Source: Azospirillum cavernae (GTDB taxonomy: Bacteria > Pseudomonadota > Alphaproteobacteria > Azospirillales > Azospirillaceae). From it: DNA of 64,000 nt. A program made the position numbers and the translations under genes. Positions 11,816 to 18,754 of this stretch are shown one piece after another. The notes under the pieces were generated by a model, which worked only from the letters and a program-made list of their open reading frames with translations, was not told the origin of the DNA and made no database searches. Within the stretch, counting starts at the first letter, position 1. The number at the start of each line of letters is the position of its first letter. The DNA is taken from positions 761,001-825,000 of the forward strand of contig NZ_QYUL01000001.1 in assembly GCF_003590795.1 (NCBI RefSeq), written 5' to 3'.

Positions 11816-12757
11816 TTACTTGACGACCACCGCGTAACGCTCCACCGGCTCCACCGTCTTGATGAGGCCGCGCGCCTTCAGGAATTCGGCGAAGCGGGTG
11901 TAGCGGGCGGAATCGAGCGCCGCCGGGCTGTGGGAGAAGCGCGGCAGCGTGTCGGCCCAGGCGCGGCGGTTCAACTCGTCGTTCAGTTCCGGGCGGCCCT
12001 TGACGAAGGCGGCCTGCGCCTCTTCCGGGTGGTTCAGGATGTAGAGCGTCGCCCGCTCCACCGCGTCGAGGAAGCGCTTGATGCGGGCGTCGCCGGTCTT
12101 GTCCTTGTGGGCGACGACGATCAGCTCGTCATAGGGCGGGACGCCTTCCTCTTCGGGGTAAAAGGCGCGGCCCGGATGCTTTTCAATGTCCATCTGGTTG
12201 AGTTCAAAATTGCGGAAGGCCCCGATCACCGCGTCCACCTGCCCCGACAGCAGCGACGGCGACAGCGAGAAATTCACGTTCACCAGCGTGACGTCGTTCA
12301 GGCTCAGCCCCTGCTTTTCCAGCATGGCGCCGAGCAGCGCGTCCTCAAACCCGGCGATGGAGAAGCCGACCTTGCGGCCCTTCAAATCCTTCAGGCTTTT
12401 GATCGGGCCGTCGCGCAGAACCACCACGGCGTTGAGCGGGGTGGAGATCAGCGTGCCGACGCGGACCAGCGGCAGCCCTTCGGCCACCTGGATGATCTGC
12501 TGCGGCTGGTAGGAGATGGCCAGATCGGCGCCGCCCGCCGCCACCAGCTTGGGCGGATCGTTGGGGTCGGCGGGGGCGGTCAGCGTCACGTCCAGCCCGA
12601 CGTCTTTGAAAAAGCCCTTTTCCTGGGCGACGATCAGCGGGGCGTGGTCGGGATTCACGAACCAGTCGAGCATCACCGACAGCTTGTCTTGCGCGACGGC
12701 GGGCGCGGCGGCCAGCAGACCGGCGAGGATGGTGGTCACGGTGAACAGGCGCTTCAT
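11816..12757 (-). CDS. thiY: Thiamin-precursor ABC transporter, substrate-binding protein
   Basis: A periplasmic binding protein, 313 residues, of the NMT1/THI5-like family that binds hydroxymethylpyrimidine-type thiamin precursors. A signal peptide (MKRLFTVTTILAGLLAAAPAVAQ) is followed by DKLSVMLDWFVNPDHAPLIVAQEKGFF, the hallmark N terminus, and by ADLAISYQPQQIIQ. It is the third gene of a minus-strand operon whose mRNA begins with a TPP riboswitch, which supports this substrate over sulfonates or taurine. The order ATPase, permease, binding protein matches ThiZ-ThiX-ThiY. An inverted repeat GCGGAGCGT / ACGCTCCGC at 11721-11753 lies about 60 bp past the stop and may be its transcript end. 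Confidence 0.88.
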   Translation of the reverse strand: MKRLFTVTTILAGLLAAAPAVAQDKLSVMLDWFVNPDHAPLIVAQEKGFFKDVGLDVTLTAPADPNDPPKLVAAGGADLAISYQPQQIIQVAEGLPLVRVGTLISTPLNAVVVLRDGPIKSLKDLKGRKVGFSIAGFEDALLGAMLEKQGLSLNDVTLVNVNFSLSPSLLSGQVDAVIGAFRNFELNQMDIEKHPGRAFYPEEEGVPPYDELIVVAHKDKTGDARIKRFLDAVERATLYILNHPEEAQAAFVKGRPELNDELNRRAWADTLPRFSHSPAALDSARYTRFAEFLKARGLIKTVEPVERYAVVVK

Positions 12758-12780
12758 TCAGAACAATCCTTGTGGCGGGG

Positions 12781-13548
12781 CTAGGCTGAATCGTCAGCGG
12801 GTTGGGTGTCGGGCTGCCAGGGCAGGGCGCGGCGGGCCAGCGCGTCCACGGCGGCGTAGAGCGCCACGGCGAACAGGCCCAGAACCAGCACGGCGGCGAA
12901 CAGCACATCAATTTGCATGCGGGCGTTGGCGTGCAGCATCAGATAGCCAAGGCCCGACGAGGAGCCGACCCACTCGCCGATCACCGCGCCAATCGGCGCG
13001 ACGGCGGCGGCGACCCGCACCCCCGACCAGAAGGCGGGCTGGGCGGCGGGCAGTCGGATCACCCACAGCGTCGCGGCGGGCGTCGCCCCCATGGTGCGGG
13101 CAAGGTCGAGCCAGCCCGGCTCCGTCCGGCGCAACCCGTCGAACAGGGCGGTCGTCACCGGGAAATAGATGACCAGAATCGCCATGGCGATCTTCGACGC
13201 CATGCCATAGCCCAGCCACAGCACCAGCAGCGGGGCCAGCGCGAAGACCGGAATCGCTTGGCTGACCACCAGCACCGGCATCAGCCAGCGCCGGGCCGCG
13301 CGGAACCGCGCCAAGGTCAGGGCGCTGAGGCCGCCCAAGGCGACGCCGCCCAGCAGGCCAAGGATGATTTCGGTCAGCGTGGTCAAACCATGCTGAAACA
13401 GCAAGGGGGCCTGCCGTTGCATCGCATCGGCCACCGCCAGCGGGCTGGGCAGCAGATAGCGCGGCAGTCCGGTGAACCAGACCAGCGCCTGCCAACCGCC
13501 CAGCAGAACCGCGAGCGTGACGACGACGCGCGCCAGCGGGGCGATCAT
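12781..13548 (-). CDS. thiX: Thiamin-precursor ABC transporter, permease
   Basis: A 255-residue inner-membrane permease of the BPD_transp_1 type with about six hydrophobic helices. The EAA loop is visible as FDGLRRTEPGWLDLARTMGATPAATLWVIRLPAAQP near residues 135-170, the contact site for the ATPase. Its start overlaps the stop of thiZ by 4 nt (ATGA), implying translational coupling. thiY follows 23 nt downstream. Substrate assignment depends on the riboswitch and on thiY, not on this sequence alone. Confidence 0.88.
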   Translation of the reverse strand: MIAPLARVVVTLAVLLGGWQALVWFTGLPRYLLPSPLAVADAMQRQAPLLFQHGLTTLTEIILGLLGGVALGGLSALTLARFRAARRWLMPVLVVSQAIPVFALAPLLVLWLGYGMASKIAMAILVIYFPVTTALFDGLRRTEPGWLDLARTMGATPAATLWVIRLPAAQPAFWSGVRVAAAVAPIGAVIGEWVGSSSGLGYLMLHANARMQIDVLFAAVLVLGLFAVALYAAVDALARRALPWQPDTQPADDSA

Positions 13549-14339
13549 CCGGCCAACCTCCGCAACAGCTCCGCCTGGAGCGCCAACAGGGCCGGATCAT
13601 CGACCCGTCGGGGGGCGATTCCGGGCGGGGTCAGGGCCGGGCCGACGCTGGCCGGGCGTCCGGTCATCACATGCAGCCGGTCGCCGATGCGCAACGCCTC
13701 CAACGGGTCGTGCGTCACCATCAGCACGGTGCGGCCAACCAGGGTTTCCGCCGCCGTTTCCTGAAGCCGCAGCCGGGTCAGCGCGTCCAGCGCCGAAAAC
13801 GGCTCGTCCATCAGAACCAGCGGCTTGTCCTCCATCAGGGTGCGGGCCAGCGCCACCCGTTGCCGCTGGCCGCCCGACAGGGTGGCGGGCCGGTCGCCCT
13901 CCCGCCCGGCCAGACCAACGCGGTCGAGCAGGGCGGCGGCGCGGGCCGCCTGTTCCGGCGTGACGCGCTTGCGCCGCAGCCGGTCGCCCAACAGCACATT
14001 GTCGAGCACCGACAGCCAGGGCAGCAGCAGATCCTGTTGGGCCATGTAGGCGATGCGCCCGGCGAGCGGCAAGCCATCGTCGGTTTCCACCCGCGTCGGC
14101 GCTTCCGGTTCCGCCAACCCGGCGAGGATGCGCAGCAGGGTGGTTTTGCCGACGCCGCTCGGCCCCAGCAGGCAGGTGGTGCGCCCGGCCTCCAGCGTCA
14201 GCGTCAGGTCGGAAAACAGGACGTCGCCGCCATAGGTCAGACGCGCCGACGACACGCGCACGGCCAGGGGCGCGACGGGCAACGGAACGGCGGGGGAACG
14301 AAAGGGCGAAGCGCCCGCGACGCGGTCGATCTGGTCCAT
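13545..14339 (-). CDS. thiZ: Thiamin-precursor ABC transporter, ATP-binding protein
   Basis: A 264-residue ABC ATPase. Walker A is [19 protein letters not shown], the Q-loop is [15 protein letters not shown], the signature is [15 protein letters not shown], Walker B is [12 protein letters not shown], and the switch histidine is in [10 protein letters not shown] chose the ATG at 14339 (MDQIDRVAG); the frame stays open to 14687 but that part overlaps the riboswitch and the neighbouring gene. The ATG lies only 7 nt after the P1 helix of the TPP aptamer. It is the first gene of the operon. Confidence 0.9.
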   Translation of the reverse strand: MDQIDRVAGASPFRSPAVPLPVAPLAVRVSSARLTYGGDVLFSDLTLTLEAGRTTCLLGPSGVGKTTLLRILAGLAEPEAPTRVETDDGLPLAGRIAYMAQQDLLLPWLSVLDNVLLGDRLRRKRVTPEQAARAAALLDRVGLAGREGDRPATLSGGQRQRVALARTLMEDKPLVLMDEPFSALDALTRLRLQETAAETLVGRTVLMVTHDPLEALRIGDRLHVMTGRPASVGPALTPPGIAPRRVDDPALLALQAELLRRLAG

Positions 14340-14346
14340 GGGCGGC

Positions 14347-14440
14347 TCACTGATCCCTACGCCGGCATGAACCGGATCAGGTTCCAGGGGTCGTCTCAGC
14401 GCTTGAGACCTCTCAGCCGACCATCGGCTCCCCCCAGTGA
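14347..14440 (-). promoter_or_regulatory. TPP riboswitch (THI element)
   Basis: The minus strand reads a complete THI-box aptamer. P1 is TCACTG (14435-14440) paired with CAGTGA (14347-14352). The conserved GGCTGAGAGG core follows GGGGGAGCC, then GACCCCTGGAACCTGATCCG, GGTTCATGCCGGCGTAGGGA. This is the standard pyrimidine- and pyrophosphate-sensing layout. The aptamer ends 7 nt before the thiZ ATG, leaving little room for a separate expression platform, so TPP binding probably blocks ribosome access directly. Confidence 0.95.
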
Positions 14441-14448
14441 AGGCGCGA

Positions 14449-14478
14449 ACTATAGGCGCGGCGCGGCGTCGCCCGCAA
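14449..14478 (-). promoter_or_regulatory. Candidate promoter of the thi operon
   Basis: TTGCGG (14473-14478) and TATAGT (14449-14454) on the minus strand are 18 bp apart. The -10 box overlaps the stop codon of the upstream thioesterase gene, and the expected start of RNA falls just before the TPP aptamer. Confidence 0.55.
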
Positions 14479-14908
14479 GAGCGGCGTCGGGCGCGCGGCA
14501 GGCCTCCAGCGCGGCGACGCTGGACGGGGGCAGGGGGCGCGACCGGCGGTCGCCCTGATCGACATGGACGATCACGCTTTCGGCGGAGGCGACATGGCGG
14601 CCATCCTGAAACAGGGCCTGTTCCAGCCGAATGGAACTCCGCCCCAGCGACGCCACGCGGGTGGCGACGTCCACCGATCCGGGCCACCGGATTTCGTCGG
14701 CGAAATCAATCACCAGCCGGGCGATGACGAACGCCCCGTCCGGCGCGTGCAGCGGCCCGGCGGGATCATAGAGCAGCTCGACCCGCCCCGTTTCAAACAG
14801 GGTGGAAAAGACCGCGTTGTTGACGTGGCCCTGACGGTCGGTGTCGGCGTAACGCAGCTTGTCATGAGTGTGGTGGGGATAATCGGTTGGCTTCGGTGGT
14901 GTGGTCAT
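14450..14908 (-). CDS. Acyl-CoA thioesterase, 4HBT/YbgC-type hotdog fold
   Basis: A 152-residue single-hotdog thioesterase that hydrolyses acyl-CoA. The N-terminal active-site motif is clear: KLRYADTDRQGHVNNAVFSTLFETGRVELL, with the catalytic aspartate in DTDRQGHVNN. Later segments LVIDFADEIRWPGSVDVATRV and GRSSIRLEQALFQDG fit the fold. I chose the ATG at 14908; a longer start at 14932 is less likely. The gene lies downstream of a TetR regulator in the same direction, with two palindromes in the gap that match one in front of tetR, so regulation by that TetR is likely. The acyl substrate is unknown. Confidence 0.85.
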   Translation of the reverse strand: MTTPPKPTDYPHHTHDKLRYADTDRQGHVNNAVFSTLFETGRVELLYDPAGPLHAPDGAFVIARLVIDFADEIRWPGSVDVATRVASLGRSSIRLEQALFQDGRHVASAESVIVHVDQGDRRSRPLPPSSVAALEACRAPDAALAGDAAPRL

Positions 14909-14943
14909 GCGCCGCGCTCCGTGTGTCGCCAATGACAGATTCG

Positions 14944-14992
14944 CATGACGTCCATCATGCGAAAATCAGTGTTTCGCATGATGGCCATCCTG
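14944..14992. promoter_or_regulatory. Two tandem candidate TetR operators upstream of the thioesterase
   Basis: The first site, 14944-14959, reads CATGACG-TC-CATCATG. The second, 14977-14992, reads CATGATG-GC-CATCCTG and ends at the tetR stop codon. Their centres are 33 bp apart, about three helical turns. Together they also create a perfect 13-bp inverted repeat (14952-14964 with 14972-14984). Both resemble the palindrome in front of tetR. Confidence 0.6.
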
Positions 14993-15634
14993 TCAATCGA
15001 CGGCGCGGGTTGCGGAGTCCGTCGCCCCTTCGGGATTGGCCAGCCGGGCCGCCGCCGCCTGACAGGCGGCCAGGACGCGCGCCGACGTCTCGCCATCCTC
15101 CACCGCGCGGGCCAGGGTGACGCCGCCGACGCACAGGGCCAGAAGCGCGATGGCCTCGTCGTGGCGAGTGGGATCGACGCCGTTCGGATCTGGGTTGGCG
15201 GACGGGGCGGCGGTTGGGCCGCAGATCGCGCGCAGGGATTGGATCATTTCGGCTTCGAAGACCCGGCGGAACTCCGCCGGGCTGCGCGCCGCTTCCGACG
15301 CCACGGCGGCGAAGGCGCAGCCGTTGGCCGGATCGTCCCGGTGGGCGGGCGTCAAATAGCGTTTCGCCAGCCGGGTCAGGCGTTGGGGCCAATGTTCGCC
15401 GCTGGGGCCTGTGGTCCAGCGCGTCCGGTTGTTCGCCAGCGCGTGGCGGAAGGCGGCGGCGGTCAACTCCTCCTTGTTGGCGAAATGGGAATAGAAGGCG
15501 CCGTGGGTCAGCTTGGCGTCGCGCATCACCAGACCGATGGCGGCGCCCATCAAACCTTCCGTCCGCAGCCGAGCGGCGGCGGCGTCCAGAATGCGGAGAA
15601 GCGACGCCTGCTTGCGTTCGACGCGGGTCGCCAT
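14993..15634 (-). CDS. TetR-family transcriptional regulator
   Basis: A 213-residue repressor-type regulator. The N-terminal helix-turn-helix domain is ERKQASLLRILDAAAARLRTEG followed by DAKLTHGAFYSHFANKEELTAAAFRHAL, the usual TetR recognition helix region. The C-terminal domain contains GCAFAAVASEAARSPAEFRRVFEAEM, like TetR members that respond to small organic compounds. The ATG at 15634 has an excellent GGAAGGAGG about 6 nt upstream, which decides the start over a longer frame. A palindrome 42 bp upstream suggests autoregulation; the thioesterase downstream is the likely target. The ligand is unknown. Confidence 0.88.
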   Translation of the reverse strand: MATRVERKQASLLRILDAAAARLRTEGLMGAAIGLVMRDAKLTHGAFYSHFANKEELTAAAFRHALANNRTRWTTGPSGEHWPQRLTRLAKRYLTPAHRDDPANGCAFAAVASEAARSPAEFRRVFEAEMIQSLRAICGPTAAPSANPDPNGVDPTRHDEAIALLALCVGGVTLARAVEDGETSARVLAACQAAAARLANPEGATDSATRAVD

Positions 15635-15675
15635 GACGACCTCCTTCCATGGGGTGACGTGGAACAGCATGTCGG

Positions 15676-15691
15676 CATGACGAGCGTCATG
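15676..15691. promoter_or_regulatory. Candidate TetR autoregulatory operator
   Basis: A perfect palindrome CATGACG-AG-CGTCATG with 7-bp arms lies 42 bp before the tetR start. It shares its arm sequence and 2-bp spacer with the sites at 14944 and 14977. Confidence 0.65.
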
Positions 15692-15880
15692 TCAAACGCC
15701 CCGACTTTTCGATCCAGGGCAACCGCATTGGGATTTTCAGCGCGTGATTGCCGACGCTTACGGGCTGAACTAGGAATCATGACCTGTTTCCTATGGAGTC
15801 GTCGTCATGCCCCACGCGACCAACCTGTTCGCCACCGCTGTCCCCGATGGGGCGGGGCTGCGGCTTGGCGCGCCGCATGG

Positions 15881-16150
15881 GCCGGTGGCGGCGTCGGTGA
15901 AACAAGTGAACAGCGCGCGCGACTATGGTTCACAGCGTTTCAAACGTTCCATTCGTCCAGCCCACCCCCCTGTCCAGCGCCCGGTTTGTGAACCATTCCC
16001 CCATGGGGTGGGCGCGCCGCGTCGGCCGGTGGCGGCGTCGGTGAAACATGTGAACAGGGCGCGCGACTATGGTTCACAGCGTTTCAAACGTTCCATTCGT
16101 CCAGCCCAACCCCCTGTCCAGCGCCCCGCTTGTGAAACATTCCCCGATGG
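15881..16150. repeat. 144-bp tandem repeat upstream of the histone-deacetylase-family gene
   Basis: Two nearly identical copies begin at 15881 and 16025, exactly 144 bp apart; a third, partial resemblance to the unit edge (CCCCGATGGGGCGG) appears at 15842 and 16143. Each copy contains TGAAACA(A/T)GTGAAC and, 16 nt on, GTTCACAGCGTTTCA, which can fold as a hairpin. Each also contains GTTTCAAACGTTCC and CATTCGTCCAGCCCA. The reading frame stays open because 144 is a multiple of three, but the peptide resembles nothing and I treat the region as non-coding. Between the tetR operator and 16241 I see no other gene. Confidence 0.8.
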
Positions 16151-16241
16151 GGCGGCGCTGCGGCCCGGCTTTCCGGCGGTCGCGGCCCTTGACCAACCCT
16201 GGCTCGCGCGCCACGTCATCGCGACACGCAAGGATGACGCC

Positions 16242-17357
16242 ATGCCCGCTTCCCGACCCCCTCTGTTCATCGGCGGCGAGATTTACCGGGGGTCCACCTA
16301 TGGGGCCAAGCACCCGCTGGCGATCCCGCGCATTTCCACGGTGATCGACCTCAGCCGGGCGATGGGCTGGTTGCCGGACGCCGTGTACCGCGACACCCAC
16401 GTCGCCAGCGAAGCGGAGATTCTCCGCTTTCACAGCGCCGATTACGTCGCCGCCCTGCGACGGGCCGAGGCGGAGCAGCGGGTCGATGCGGAAACCGGCG
16501 CCCGCTACAATCTCGGCAAAATGGAAAACCCGATTTTCGCCGAGATGTACCGGCGCCCGGCGACCAGCGTCGGTTCGACCCTCCAGGCGGCTAGGCTTCT
16601 GTTGGCGGGGGAGGCGGATGTGGTCTACGCCCCGGCGGGCGGCACCCACCACGCGCGGGCCGGACGGGCCAGCGGCTTTTGTTATTTCAACGCGCCGGTT
16701 CTCGGCATTCTTGACCTGCTCGACCAGGGGGTGGAGCGGGTGCTCTACGTCGATCTCGACGCCCACCACGGCGACGGGGTGGAGGAGGCCTTCGCCGACG
16801 ACGACCGGGTGTTGACCATTTCGGTGCATGAGGATGGCCGCTGGCCCTACACCGGCAAGGCCGAAGATCGGGCGGGCGGCATGGCCCGCAATCTGCCGAT
16901 GCCGCCGGGCTTCAACGACAGCGAAATGGCCTACGCGATGCGCGAGGCGATTTTGCCCTTGGGCCGCGCCTTCGCGCCCCAGATTTTGATGATCCAGACC
17001 GGGGCCGACGCGCTGGCGGAGGATCCGCTCAGCCGGTTGGAGCTGTCCAACCGCGCTTTGTGGGACGCGGTGGCCGATCTGCTGCCGCTGGCCCCGAAAA
17101 CTCTGGTGGTCGGCGGCGGCGGTTACAATCCTTGGTCGGTTGGGCGCTGCTGGGCTGGGATCTGGGCGGTGTTGAACGGCGTCAACCCGATGACGCCGCT
17201 CACCCCCGAGGCGGAAGCGATCCTGCGCGGTCTGACTTGGCAGCGCGCCGCCGGGCGGAATCCGCCAGAGCGTTGGTTCACCACGCTTGCCGACGACCGT
17301 CGTCCAGGGCCGGTGCGCGAGGAGGTTCGTCGTGTGGTGGGTATGGTTGTTTTGTAA
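16242..17357 (+). CDS. Histone-deacetylase / acetylpolyamine-amidohydrolase family protein
   Basis: A 371-residue zinc-dependent deacylase of the AcuC/HDAC superfamily. The catalytic histidine pair is in GGTHHARAGRASGFCYFN, zinc ligands in VLYVDLDAHHGDGVEEAF and IQTGADALAEDPLSRLELS, and the late glycine loop is VVGGGGYNPWSVGR. The N terminus PLFIGGEIYRGSTYGAKHPLAIPR is typical of bacterial members. The ATG at 16242 with AAGGA upstream fits the family length; the frame is open back to 15807 but that part is the tandem repeat. Substrates may be acetylated proteins or small amides. Confidence 0.9.
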   Translation: MPASRPPLFIGGEIYRGSTYGAKHPLAIPRISTVIDLSRAMGWLPDAVYRDTHVASEAEILRFHSADYVAALRRAEAEQRVDAETGARYNLGKMENPIFAEMYRRPATSVGSTLQAARLLLAGEADVVYAPAGGTHHARAGRASGFCYFNAPVLGILDLLDQGVERVLYVDLDAHHGDGVEEAFADDDRVLTISVHEDGRWPYTGKAEDRAGGMARNLPMPPGFNDSEMAYAMREAILPLGRAFAPQILMIQTGADALAEDPLSRLELSNRALWDAVADLLPLAPKTLVVGGGGYNPWSVGRCWAGIWAVLNGVNPMTPLTPEAEAILRGLTWQRAAGRNPPERWFTTLADDRRPGPVREEVRRVVGMVVL

Positions 17358-17516
17358 CCATTCATCGCGCTGGATCGGAAATTTGATGCGTCCATTGACG
17401 TTGCATTGACGAATCCCGATTGTTCAGCGACTCTGGATCTCTTCCCGTCTCTCGCCGTGGCTCAAGAGCAGTCAGGCTCGGACAAAGGAAGCGACGAGAG
17501 GGGATGCCGCAATCGC

Positions 17517-17672
17517 ATGTCGAACACGACTCTGTTTCTAATCGCTATTGTCGTGATTATGCTGCTGGCTGCGATTCCGATAGCCATGATGATGAAGAGA
17601 ATTTTTATGCGAACGTCCATGGAAAAAATTCCGGATGGATCAGCTGAGAACAAAATTTACGTTCTGAGCTGA
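17517..17672 (+). CDS. Small single-span membrane protein, unknown
   Basis: A 51-residue open frame. It starts MSNTTLFLIAIVVIMLLAAI, one transmembrane helix, followed by MMMKRIFMRTSMEKIPDG and a polar tail. Base composition is visibly poorer in G and C than its surroundings, which hints at transfer or relaxed constraint. The nearest ribosome-binding candidate, GAGAGGGGA, is about 12 nt from the ATG, so translation is not certain. It precedes two unknown genes in the same direction. Confidence 0.4.
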   Translation: MSNTTLFLIAIVVIMLLAAIPIAMMMKRIFMRTSMEKIPDGSAENKIYVLS

Positions 17673-17716
17673 TATCCCAAGAAGTTGCACAACCGGGTCA
17701 AGCACTGAGCAACGTC

Positions 17717-18118
17717 GTGAACATCCCAGGCGACGGCAAGCAGATCGGCTTGGAACCGACATCCGCAAAGGCGGAAAAACAGATCAAGGAACTGGCCGAC
17801 CTGCCGCCCTTGTTCGTCCATGAGGTGGGAGACCCGCAATCCGGTTTGATGAAGTTCGTCGCCACGCTGACCCAGGCCAAGGCGTCGGCTGAGGCCCGCG
17901 CGTCGGGTGAAAAAGTTCAGGTGAACCCGATTTGGCGTTGCGCCAACGTCGCCGAAGTCTGGGCCCCCAGCTTTGACGAGGCCAAACAGATGGTGGAGGT
18001 CGCCTTTCCCTTCAAACTTGGTTTTGAAAAGGCGTTTCTGCGGGGCGGTGGCGGCGGCGGAAAGTCGAACGTGCCGAAAAGGCCCGCGAACCCGGCCAGG
18101 GCGGACGCCTCATCATGA
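17717..18118 (+). CDS. Hypothetical protein, 133 residues
   Basis: No family recognised. The GTG at 17717 is the first usable start after an in-frame stop. The sequence is soluble in character, with a helical N-terminal stretch (KAEKQIKELADLPP), a central part (FVATLTQAKASAEARASGEKVQVNPIW) and an unusual run of glycines (RGGGGGGKS) before a basic C terminus. Its stop overlaps the start of the next gene in ATGATGA fashion, so the two are probably translated together. That partner is a membrane-anchored coiled-coil protein, so this protein may act near the membrane. Confidence 0.6.
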   Translation: MNIPGDGKQIGLEPTSAKAEKQIKELADLPPLFVHEVGDPQSGLMKFVATLTQAKASAEARASGEKVQVNPIWRCANVAEVWAPSFDEAKQMVEVAFPFKLGFEKAFLRGGGGGGKSNVPKRPANPARADASS

Positions 18119-18669
18119 TGCTGAACTTCATCATCATTCTGGCGATCATCGCCATCGGCGCATGGCTCAGCAACATTCTGCTGGTCGTTGAAGCGCGGGT
18201 TTCACAAACCCGAGGCCGGGTGCGCAGCGCGCGGGGAACCGTTGACAAGCTCGATCACACCATCAAGCGACTGCACCGTGATGAGGAAAAACTTCACGAG
18301 GAAATCGAAACCTTGATGCGTGAAACGCTGGAACTGCGCAAGGATCAGACGGAGGTCCAGAATCGCTTGGCCGCCGCGCAATCCAGGCGCCGCCCGCAAA
18401 TCCTGATCCTCACCGACCGTCGCAATCCCAACGACAAGGAATGGCTGGTGACGGTCGTCAATCCGCAAATTGGCGAAATCGACGCCGGGCACCCTCTGGC
18501 GGTCGAATGGGCGCGCGGGCGGGAGTATCTGGTTTGGGCGGAATCGGAACGTGACGCGTCAGAGCGCGCCAACCGGCGCTTCAGCGCCCGACCGGGTTAT
18601 CAGGTGAAGTCGGTGGCGGCGGTAAAAACGGATTTGTATTCGTCGACACCCGCCAAAACGGCGGCTTGA
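18115..18669 (+). CDS. Membrane-anchored coiled-coil protein, unknown
   Basis: A 184-residue protein beginning with a hydrophobic helix (MLNFIIILAIIAIGAWLSNILLVV) and then about 65 residues of strong coiled-coil character, rich in Glu, Lys, Arg and Leu (TVDKLDHTIKRLHRDEEKL, HEEIETLMRETLELRKDQTE). A small globular C-terminal part (ILILTDRRNPNDKEWLVTVV and REYLVWAESERDASERANRRF) follows. I do not recognise the family. It overlaps the preceding gene by 4 nt and faces the ParA-like gene across a shared terminator. Confidence 0.7.
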   Translation: MMLNFIIILAIIAIGAWLSNILLVVEARVSQTRGRVRSARGTVDKLDHTIKRLHRDEEKLHEEIETLMRETLELRKDQTEVQNRLAAAQSRRRPQILILTDRRNPNDKEWLVTVVNPQIGEIDAGHPLAVEWARGREYLVWAESERDASERANRRFSARPGYQVKSVAAVKTDLYSSTPAKTAA

Positions 18670-18680
18670 TCCCCGCGTTT

Positions 18681-18748
18681 CATCCGCCCGAACCGTCGCG
18701 GTGTTTCTCCGATTCGAAGGAACCAAAGAAACACCGCGCTGGCGGATG
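18681..18748. terminator. Bidirectional hairpin between convergent genes
   Basis: CGCGGTGTTTCT (18697-18708) pairs perfectly with AGAAACACCGCG (18727-18738), and outer arms CATCCGCC (18681) and GGCGGATG (18741) pair around an internal loop. It sits between the stops of the coiled-coil gene and the ParA-like gene. There is no long T-run. Confidence 0.6.
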
Positions 18749-18754
18749 CCTGAA

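Noticed and set aside
15881..16168. CRISPR array
   Set aside because: Two long 144-bp direct copies without spacers do not fit the short-repeat, unique-spacer pattern, and no cas genes are present.
15807..16241. N-terminal extension of the deacetylase-family protein
   Set aside because: The extension is the translation of the 144-bp repeat and lacks family resemblance; the ATG at 16242 gives a normal family length. I keep the alternative only as a note.
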